Assembly: GCA_015492755.1 (NCBI GenBank)
Contig: WGEM01000097.1
Coordinates: forward strand, 1 to 11,587
Reading direction: 5' to 3'
Origin: Gemmatimonadota bacterium
GTDB taxonomy: Bacteria; Gemmatimonadota; Gemmatimonadetes; Longimicrobiales; Gaopeijiaceae
Length of the DNA: 11,587 bases
Part shown: one piece after another, positions 1 to 5,478 of the stretch
How the letters are laid out: each line of letters begins with the position of its first letter
Numbering within the stretch: the first letter of the stretch is position 1
Notes under the pieces: model-generated
Databases searched by the model: none
What the model saw: only the letters and a program-made list of their open reading frames with translations
Told to the model about the DNA's origin: nothing
Position numbers and translations under genes: made by a program

Positions 1-773
1 ATGTCCAGGCGGCGGAGAAGAAGTTCCTCTCCTTCTGGTTCACCGCCCGCAACCCCGGCGGTCACTCCTCGCTCCCGGTGCGCAAGAACGCCATCTACGA
101 CCTGGCGGGAGCGTTGCTGGCGCTGCAGGACTACGAGTTCCCCGTCATGCTCCACGAGATCACCGAGGAGTTCTTTCGCGGCACCGCCGAGCTGGTGGGC
201 GGAGCAATGGGGGAGGCGATGCGGCGCATCGTGGCCGATCCCTCCGACGCGGAGGCGGCGCGCATCCTCTCCTCCGAGCCCGGCTACAACGCGCGGCTCC
301 GCACCACCTGCGTCGCCACGATGCTGGAGGGCGGACACGCCCAGAACGCGCTTCCCCAGCTCGCCCGAGCCAACGTGAACTGCCGCATCTTCCCCACGCA
401 CGATCCCGAGGACGTTCGGGCCCGACTGGCGGCGCTGGCGGCGCCCTTCGACGTGACGGTGGAGCCCCGCGGAACGGCGAGGCCCAGCCCGCCTTCGCCC
501 CTCACCGACGAGGTGATGGAGCCCATCCGGCGCATCACCGGGGAGATGTGGCCGGGCGTGCGCGTGCTGCCCACCATGTCCACCGGCGCCACCGACGCGC
601 TCTACCTGCGTAATGCCGGCATCCCCGTGTACGGCGTCTCGGGGATCTTCCTGGACATGGACGACATCCGCGCCCACGGACAGGACGAGCGCATCCCCGT
701 TCGCAGCTTCTACGAGGGTCAGGAGTTCCTGTACCGCCTGGTGAAGGCGCTGGCGGGGGGAGGCGTGGCGTGA
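1..773 (+). CDS. M20-family metallopeptidase, C-terminal part (5' end outside window)
   Basis: The reading frame is open from base 3 to the TGA at 771-773, leaving 256 visible residues; the N-terminal catalytic half lies upstream of the window. Visible residues 12-25 (FTARNPGGHSSLPV) match the start of the M20 dimerisation domain, where the GGHSS stretch is a family hallmark. The end of the visible protein returns to the catalytic domain: a segment with MSTGATDA is followed by AHGQDERI, whose histidine (visible residue 225) is at the position of the C-terminal zinc ligand in M20 enzymes. M20 enzymes are di-zinc amino- or carboxypeptidases and deacylases; the substrate cannot be read from this half. 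A signal peptide cannot be judged because the start is missing. The next gene begins about 50 bp downstream on the same strand, so co-transcription is likely. The family call is firm; the specificity is open. Confidence 0.93.
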   Translation, partial: VQAAEKKFLSFWFTARNPGGHSSLPVRKNAIYDLAGALLALQDYEFPVMLHEITEEFFRGTAELVGGAMGEAMRRIVADPSDAEAARILSSEPGYNARLRTTCVATMLEGGHAQNALPQLARANVNCRIFPTHDPEDVRARLAALAAPFDVTVEPRGTARPSPPSPLTDEVMEPIRRITGEMWPGVRVLPTMSTGATDALYLRNAGIPVYGVSGIFLDMDDIRAHGQDERIPVRSFYEGQEFLYRLVKALAGGGVA

Positions 774-825
774 CGTGCTCCTGTCGGTGCGCCTGGCCCC
801 GTCGCCGAGGGTAGCGGGAGGCCCT

Positions 826-2568
826 GTGCGGCAGAGGGGACGGGGGCGGCTGCCCCGAATCCGGGAAGGGAAGGTTGCGGTTCATGCGGCGCTGATGCTC
901 TTCGGACTCCTCCTTGCCGCTGCGCCGGCGTCAGCCCAGACCGTGCTGGTGCGCGTCCTGGACGCCGAGAGCCAGCAGCCCCTCTTCGGTGCCCTGGCGT
1001 ATCTGGACACCCCGGAGGGCGCTACGGTGCGCAGTGTCCTCACCGACGAGCGGGGCCGCGCCATCTTCGTGGGCATGGCGCCGGGACGCTACCGGGTGCG
1101 TGCGGAGATGATCGGCAAGCGCACCGCCGTGACGGAACCCTTCCGCGTGGGGGAAGGAGAGACGGTGGCGCAGGATCTCCGTCTGGAGTCCAGCGCCATC
1201 GAGCTCGAGGGCATCGAGGTGGAGGCGGAGGGGGGACGCTGCTCGGTGCGTCCCGAGGAGGGCCTGGCGGTGGCGCGGGTCTGGGACGAGGTGCGCAAGG
1301 CGCTCACCGGAGCCGCGCTGGCGGACCGCGAGCGGATGTACCGGTACCGGACGGTGAAGTACGTCCGGGAGGTGGACCGGGACACCCGGGCCATCCGGCA
1401 TGAGGAGCGGGAGCGGGTGGCGGGCTTCCTGCGCACACCCTTCGAGAGCCGACCCGCCGAGGAGCTCATCGAGCGGGGATTCGTCCAGAAGGACGGCAAC
1501 GACGCGGTGTACTTCGGGCCGGACGCTCAGGTCCTGCTCAGCGACGTCTTCCTCGATACGCATTGCTTCGGCCTGAGGCGGGGAGAGGGTGACGCGGCCG
1601 GCCTCATCGGGCTCCGGTTCGAACCGGTGCGGAGCCGGAAGCGGCTGCCCGACATCGCCGGTACGCTCTGGATCGACCCCGAGACCTACGAGCTGCGCTT
1701 CCTGGAGTACCGCTACGTGAACCTGGACCCGGACCTCAGCTCGCCGGAGGTGGGCGGATACGTGGCCTTCCGCCGTCTCCCTAACGGCACGTGGATCGTG
1801 CCGGAGTGGTGGATCCGCATGCCGAAGGTGGGCTATGTCCGTGACCACCGGGGCCGGCTGCAACCCTATCTGGAGGCCTATACGGTGGCAGGCGGGATCG
1901 TCACCGAGGTCCAGGAGCAGGGCGGCCGTACGGTGATCGAGGCGGAGACGGGGTCCATCGAGGGCATCGTGCTGGACTCCCTGGGTGTGGAGCCCCTGCG
2001 GGGTGCGCGTGTGCGCATCGCCGGGTCGCGCCAGTCGGTCTACACCGACCGCGAGGGACGCTTCCGCATCGCGGGCCTCTCCGACGGGCGGTACGAGGTG
2101 GAGATCACGCACCCCCGGTTGGAGCAGCTCGGCTTCCGTCCCGAACCCCTCGTCCGGGACGTGCGCAAAGGAGAGATCACGCAGATCCGCTACGTCATGC
2201 CGTCGGTGGGCGATGTGGCGTTCCAGGTGTGCCGCGGGCAGGCGATGCCGGAGCGCTCGGCGGTGCTCACCGGGTGGGTGCGCGACGCGGCCACCTCCAG
2301 CCCCCTCTCGGGAGTCACGGTACAGGCCCGCTGGAGCCGCGTCCGCATGGCGGGCGTCGGCACCGAGGATGCGCGCATCACCGGCACCACCACCGAGGGC
2401 GTCCAGGTGCGCGCCGACGAGCGCGGTGCGTACCACGTGTGCGGGGTGCCCCAGGACCGGCTCATCGAGGTGGCCGTTCTGGTGGAGGGTGAGCGGATCG
2501 CCGCGGACACGCTGCGGATCTCCGAGCTTGAGCGAGTCCGGCCGCACATCATCGAGGTGCGCCGGTAG
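826..2568 (+). CDS. Exported protein with three carboxypeptidase-regulatory-like domains
   Basis: This is a predicted secreted or periplasmic protein of 580 residues. I chose GTG 826 because GGGAG (816-820) lies 5 bp upstream and it gives a normal signal peptide: an Arg/Lys-rich start, a hydrophobic stretch LMLFGLLLAAA, and a cleavage site ASA|Q after residue 37. A longer start at GTG 775, one base after the upstream stop, is possible but has a poorly placed ribosome site. Residues about 40-123 form a carboxypeptidase-regulatory-like beta-sandwich (TDERGRAIFVGMAPGRYRVR pattern). A second lies at about 377-458 (YTDREGRFRIAGLSDGRYEV) and a divergent third at about 478-558. Between the first two is a region of about 200 residues, rich in charged and aromatic residues, containing LWIDPETYELRFLEY; I recognise no enzyme motif in it. 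No TonB plug or barrel and no membrane segment follow. Such domains usually serve binding or structural roles. It probably forms an operon with the M20 peptidase upstream. Confidence 0.88.
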   Translation: MRQRGRGRLPRIREGKVAVHAALMLFGLLLAAAPASAQTVLVRVLDAESQQPLFGALAYLDTPEGATVRSVLTDERGRAIFVGMAPGRYRVRAEMIGKRTAVTEPFRVGEGETVAQDLRLESSAIELEGIEVEAEGGRCSVRPEEGLAVARVWDEVRKALTGAALADRERMYRYRTVKYVREVDRDTRAIRHEERERVAGFLRTPFESRPAEELIERGFVQKDGNDAVYFGPDAQVLLSDVFLDTHCFGLRRGEGDAAGLIGLRFEPVRSRKRLPDIAGTLWIDPETYELRFLEYRYVNLDPDLSSPEVGGYVAFRRLPNGTWIVPEWWIRMPKVGYVRDHRGRLQPYLEAYTVAGGIVTEVQEQGGRTVIEAETGSIEGIVLDSLGVEPLRGARVRIAGSRQSVYTDREGRFRIAGLSDGRYEVEITHPRLEQLGFRPEPLVRDVRKGEITQIRYVMPSVGDVAFQVCRGQAMPERSAVLTGWVRDAATSSPLSGVTVQARWSRVRMAGVGTEDARITGTTTEGVQVRADERGAYHVCGVPQDRLIEVAVLVEGERIAADTLRISELERVRPHIIEVRR

Positions 2569-2584
2569 CAGACCGTGTAGCGCC

Positions 2585-2614
2585 CTGGCCGGAATGGTGC
2601 GGTCGCGCTAGTCT
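2585..2614 (+). promoter_or_regulatory. Candidate promoter, CTGGCC-N18-TAGTCT
   Basis: CTGGCC (2585-2590) and TAGTCT (2609-2614) are separated by 18 bp in the gap after the regulatory-domain protein. Near-identical pairs occur at both ends of the divergent region 5355-5433. It would serve the unidentified gene starting at 2711 (or 2639). It matches the sigma-70 consensus poorly, and the only support is recurrence before genes. Confidence 0.25.
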
Positions 2615-2680
2615 CATGGCTTCCAACCCTCCCGATTCGTGCTGTTTGGTCGATGGGAACGCGTCCGCAACATTCGCGCT

Positions 2681-2702
2681 CTCCGGAGCGGCTCCTCCGG
2701 AG
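2681..2702 (+). promoter_or_regulatory. Perfect 8-bp hairpin ahead of the 2711 start
   Basis: CTCCGGAG occurs at 2681-2688 and again at 2695-2702 with a 6-base loop. The word is its own reverse complement, so the two copies can pair as a GC-rich stem. The right arm contains the GGAG (2699-2702) that would be the ribosome binding site for ATG 2711, so folding would hide it. Alternatively it is a terminator remnant for the gene ending at 2568, though no T-run follows. Confidence 0.4.
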
Positions 2703-2710
2703 CCGGTAGG

Positions 2711-3430
2711 ATGGGCGAAGGTTTCAGCAGCGTATACGCGACCGTCGACCATGTCGGGCAGACACTGAAGTCGCGCTCTGTGCGACGCGGGTTCCCGCGT
2801 CGGCGCCTGCGTCTTCCGGACTCCGCCGCCGACGAGATCCTGGACGGGCTGCGCGTCTACGGTGAGGCCGGAAGCGACACGCCACCCTCGCCTCTGGCAC
2901 GCGAAGTCGTCTGGCATCTGATCCTCCAGGGGTATGACGGGCGGTTCCTCGCCGGCGCATCGCGGCGGAAGCGTTCCGAGTACAGGGCACTCACCGCCGC
3001 CTTCGCACCCGAGGTGCGCCGGCCCGAGGACGCCCGTCCATACGCCTGGGTCATGCCTTGGCGCCCGCCCGAGGAGTCGCGGCCCCATCGGACGGAGGAC
3101 TGGATCGGGCGCACACTCCAGTGGGGGTTCGACACGCTGGGGGACGTCCGTGATGTAGGCGACGGTCGCGGCCAGGCCCGCATCGGTGGTCACGACGAAG
3201 TGGTGTGGGAGGGCACGCACGGCTATGTCATGCAGATGGACGGCGGAATCTGGCGGGTGGACGCCACGAACGGCGAGGCCCGCCGCACGCCGGGCGAGGG
3301 CTCCAGGAGCACGTTGGCGTTGATGAGCGACGTTCCGCCCAGGCCGCTGCCCTGGACCACGGCGATGTCGTCGTCCACGCGAACGTCGTACAGCGCGGTG
3401 GCCGCGCCCCAGCGGCGGCCTCTCCAGTGA
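2711..3430 (+). CDS. Hypothetical protein, probably truncated at its 3' end
   Basis: I do not recognise this family. The 239-residue ORF has G/C-rich third positions that read as coding up to about residue 195, but the bias is milder than in its neighbours. ATG 2711 was chosen because GGAG lies 8 bp upstream; an in-frame GTG at 2639 is an alternative without a ribosome site. There is no signal peptide, membrane segment or known catalytic motif. Residues about 22-35 are strongly basic (RSVRRGFPRRRLRL). The remainder is rich in Trp, Arg, Glu and Asp, with several Trp in the stretch before residue 190. From about base 3295 to the stop at 3428-3430 the frame is simply antisense to a GMC oxidoreductase and is unlikely to be native, so the original C-terminus is probably lost. 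It could be a remnant of acquired DNA, a real small gene, or a fortuitous ORF. Confidence 0.42.
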   Translation: MGEGFSSVYATVDHVGQTLKSRSVRRGFPRRRLRLPDSAADEILDGLRVYGEAGSDTPPSPLAREVVWHLILQGYDGRFLAGASRRKRSEYRALTAAFAPEVRRPEDARPYAWVMPWRPPEESRPHRTEDWIGRTLQWGFDTLGDVRDVGDGRGQARIGGHDEVVWEGTHGYVMQMDGGIWRVDATNGEARRTPGEGSRSTLALMSDVPPRPLPWTTAMSSSTRTSYSAVAAPQRRPLQ

Positions 3431-3648
3431 AGCTGGAGGCGACGCAGGCCCTCGAAGGAGGTCTGAGGGAAGTCACCGGAGAGGATCTCTTCCCCCCGCT
3501 CCAGCACGCACAGCGACACGGCGTTGCCGTCCTCCCTGGTGGCGCCCGCCAGCGCCGCCGCGGTCACCGCCCCCCCGTATCCCGAGCCCACCACCACCAC
3601 GTCGTAACGGGCGCGGAGGCGGCTCAACGGGAGCGCGAGGCGATGCAA
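3223..3648 (-). pseudogene. GMC-type FAD oxidoreductase, N-terminal fragment
   Basis: About 118 residues are clearly the N-terminus of a GMC oxidoreductase of the cholesterol-oxidase-like type. YDVVVVGSGYGG contains the dinucleotide-binding GxGxxG (residues 21-26) and ends a typical first beta strand. LERG follows at 49-52 as the FAD ribose-binding acid region, and VVQGSGLGGTSLINANV (98-113) is the second FAD-contact motif of the family. After LEPSP the sequence becomes unrelated and stops at TAG (3223-3225), giving 141 residues where the family normally has about 500 or more. The substrate domain and the catalytic His/Asn region are absent. The likely start is TTG 3648, 4 bp after the stop of the M49-like gene, implying that both were once one operon. 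It is almost certainly inactive. The alternative is a contig join within the gene. Confidence 0.8.
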
Positions 3649-3652
3649 CGGC

Positions 3653-5314
3653 CTATCCGCCGCTTTCGAAGAGCACGTCGATGCCCTGTTCGTAGACGAT
3701 GTCGCGAGGGATCCCAAGCGCGTCCAGCGCGTCCAGATCCGCCTGGAGCTGCGGCGGTACCACGCCCTTCTCCCGGATGAGCCGGTCCACGCCCTCGTAG
3801 TCCCCGTCGCCCTGGAGGGTGAGGATGAGGGCGCTCAGTCCGTTCACGGCATCCCGCATCTTCTCGAAGTCCACCCGGTACGTGCCGGTGGCGTCGTCAC
3901 GGGTGAAGGCGCCCTGCTCCTGGAAGTAGTTGAAGCGAACCATGTTGGCGCGCCCGTGCGCGCTGGACGCGCCGAAGCGCACCGAACGGAAGATGCCCGC
4001 CAGGAAGGTGACGTAGTGGTCCTCGATGCTGCCCTCGGTGAGCTCGCCCCGCTCGAAGAGTTGCGTCACCATGTAGAGACCCACCACGTCGGCCTTACCC
4101 TCCTCCATGGCGGAGGCGTGCTCCTTCAGCGCCTCCCGCACGGTCCCCCGTCCGTTGATGGTGTTCTTCACACCCAGACCGTGCGCCACTTCGTGGAACA
4201 TGGTGTTGCCGAAGAAGGCGTCGAAGGTGACGTGCTCCCGCTGATCCTCGGCGATGAGGTGCTCGGCGATGGGGAGCATGATGCGGTCGAACTTGGCGCG
4301 CATGGCGTTCTTGAGCTGGAGCCTGCGCGTCCCCTTGGCGAGCTGGACCTCTTCGTCGTTGGGGAGGTTGATGGCGATGGTCTTGGAGCCGGCGTTGGCA
4401 TCGCCCGCCACGTACGCCACGTCGTACGCATTGAGGTCGGAGTCGGTGCCCGGTGTCTCTCGCTTGTAGGCCTCGTCCACCGGGAGACCTCGCTGCAGGC
4501 TGGGCAGGAGCGCGGCGAACCGGCTCAGGCGTTCGCTCCACGCCTGGTCCTTGATGAGCACGAACGCCTCGTGCGCCGCCTTGTAGCCGAAGAGCTGGTC
4601 CTCGTACGTCTCGATGGGGCCGATGACGACGTCGATGGGGTTCGTCTTCATGTCCATCCACGCCATGTCGCTCTCGCGATACTCGTCGGTCTCCAGCGCG
4701 TCGGCACGGAGCCTCAGGTAGCGGGCGAGCCCGGCGTCGGTGGTGAGCTCTGCGGCCTCCCGCAGTTTGGCCGCCGCCGCTCGATGTTGCTCGGCGAACG
4801 CCTCGTGATAGGGGACCGCGTGGAGGCTGCCGTCGTCGGAGCGCCGAACCAGCGTGTAGAGACTGCGGAGTTGGGGGTCGGTCTCGGCGGCGGCCTCGAA
4901 CTCTTCGCGGGTCATGTCCGCGGGATAGAAATTCGCGCCCGCCGGTTTCGGCCCCACCCCCTCGATGAACGGCTCGTTGTTACGAAGTCGATCCCAGGGC
5001 CCGTAGTTGATGCGGATATACTCGAGCTTCAGCGGATCGCCCCCGGCGAGGGCCTCGGCTTCCGCCCGATCCCCGTAGGCCTCCATCCAGAAGACCTCAT
5101 CCATCGGTTGGGCGGCCTCGATGAGGAGGCGGACCACCTGGCGGTCGGCGTCCGAAAGGTGGCTCAGGTCCGCTTCCAGGCGGACGGTGGCGTACTGGTC
5201 GATCAGGCTCTGCATTCGGGCAGCCTCGTCGTCGGGCGCGTCGTCGGCGGGGGCGCCGCAGGCCACCAGCGCGGCGGCGGCCGTCAGGAGAAGGCGTCGG
5301 GGGCGGCGGGACAT
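3653..5314 (-). CDS. M49 (dipeptidyl peptidase III)-like zinc peptidase, lipoprotein
   Basis: This 553-residue protein has a short lipoprotein signal: RRPRRLLL, a hydrophobic stretch, then LVAC with the lipidated cysteine at residue 19. It should therefore be anchored in the envelope, facing the periplasm or outside. HEVAH (374-378) and EEGKAD (404-409) match the two zinc motifs of family M49, HExxGH and EExxAD-like. By analogy His374, His378 and Glu405 bind zinc and Glu375 is the catalytic base. The motif has the five-residue HExxH spacing rather than the six-residue form of human DPP III; pentapeptide forms are known in some bacterial and nudix-linked M49 members. M49 enzymes release dipeptides from peptide N-termini. 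Length is shorter than eukaryotic DPP III (about 700 residues). ATG 5314 has GGAG 7 bp upstream. It is transcribed divergently from the BNR-protein gene. The family call is good; the activity is inferred. Confidence 0.88.
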   Translation of the reverse strand: MSRRPRRLLLTAAAALVACGAPADDAPDDEAARMQSLIDQYATVRLEADLSHLSDADRQVVRLLIEAAQPMDEVFWMEAYGDRAEAEALAGGDPLKLEYIRINYGPWDRLRNNEPFIEGVGPKPAGANFYPADMTREEFEAAAETDPQLRSLYTLVRRSDDGSLHAVPYHEAFAEQHRAAAAKLREAAELTTDAGLARYLRLRADALETDEYRESDMAWMDMKTNPIDVVIGPIETYEDQLFGYKAAHEAFVLIKDQAWSERLSRFAALLPSLQRGLPVDEAYKRETPGTDSDLNAYDVAYVAGDANAGSKTIAINLPNDEEVQLAKGTRRLQLKNAMRAKFDRIMLPIAEHLIAEDQREHVTFDAFFGNTMFHEVAHGLGVKNTINGRGTVREALKEHASAMEEGKADVVGLYMVTQLFERGELTEGSIEDHYVTFLAGIFRSVRFGASSAHGRANMVRFNYFQEQGAFTRDDATGTYRVDFEKMRDAVNGLSALILTLQGDGDYEGVDRLIREKGVVPPQLQADLDALDALGIPRDIVYEQGIDVLFESGG

Positions 5315-5316
5315 GA

Positions 5317-5380
5317 GCGCACTCCGGGTGTGTGGTCCGTGGTGATGCAGGGGGAAGCTACGGTACGCGCCGGAGTGCGC
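5317..5380. promoter_or_regulatory. Perfect 11-bp inverted repeat over the M49-like gene's start region
   Basis: The arm GCGCACTCCGG (5317-5327) is the exact reverse complement of CCGGAGTGCGC (5370-5380), with 42 bp between them. The arm near the gene contains the ribosome binding GGAG of the minus-strand gene (start 5314). The other arm lies within a candidate minus-strand promoter. It may be a two-half-site operator (centres 53 bp apart, about five helical turns). If transcription starts farther upstream, it could instead be an RNA stem that hides the ribosome site. Confidence 0.45.
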
Positions 5381-5383
5381 CAG
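5355..5383 (-). promoter_or_regulatory. Candidate promoter of the M49-like gene, CTGGCG-N17-TAGCTT
   Basis: Read on the minus strand, CTGGCG (5383-5378) is followed after 17 bp by TAGCTT (5360-5355). Transcription would start about 35 bases before ATG 5314. The same word pair occurs on the other strand for the divergent gene. It is a weak match to the sigma-70 consensus, so it is a candidate only. Confidence 0.3.
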
Positions 5384-5392
5384 ACCGACCGG

Positions 5393-5415
5393 GCGGAGGC
5401 CCCTGGCGCCTCCGC
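5393..5415. promoter_or_regulatory. 8-bp perfect hairpin in the divergent control region
   Basis: GCGGAGGC (5393-5400) pairs with GCCTCCGC (5408-5415) across a 7-base loop. It lies midway between the two divergent genes and overlaps the upstream word of the plus-strand promoter candidate. No T-run follows on either strand, so a terminator role is less likely than a protein-binding site or a transcription divider. Confidence 0.35.
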
Positions 5416-5433
5416 GGCGGCCGCGCCTAGCTT
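5403..5433 (+). promoter_or_regulatory. Candidate promoter of the BNR-protein operon, CTGGCG-N19-TAGCTT
   Basis: CTGGCG (5403-5408) and TAGCTT (5428-5433) are 19 bp apart, and the second word is about 45 bases before ATG 5479. It mirrors the minus-strand candidate in the same gap. The support is only pattern recurrence and position. Confidence 0.28.
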
Positions 5434-5478
5434 CGCACCTTCATGGATCGGTGACCCTTTTCGGATGGACCTTCCGCG

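Noticed and set aside
931..2547. 538-codon open frame on the minus strand
   Set aside because: Antisense shadow of the signal-peptide-bearing plus-strand gene; a product rich in His, Arg, Pro and Ala without any domain pattern, as expected in high-GC DNA.
2569..3300. Possible insertion sequence explaining the broken oxidoreductase
   Set aside because: No transposase motif, terminal inverted repeat or target-site duplication was found, and the rest of the oxidoreductase does not reappear on the far side.
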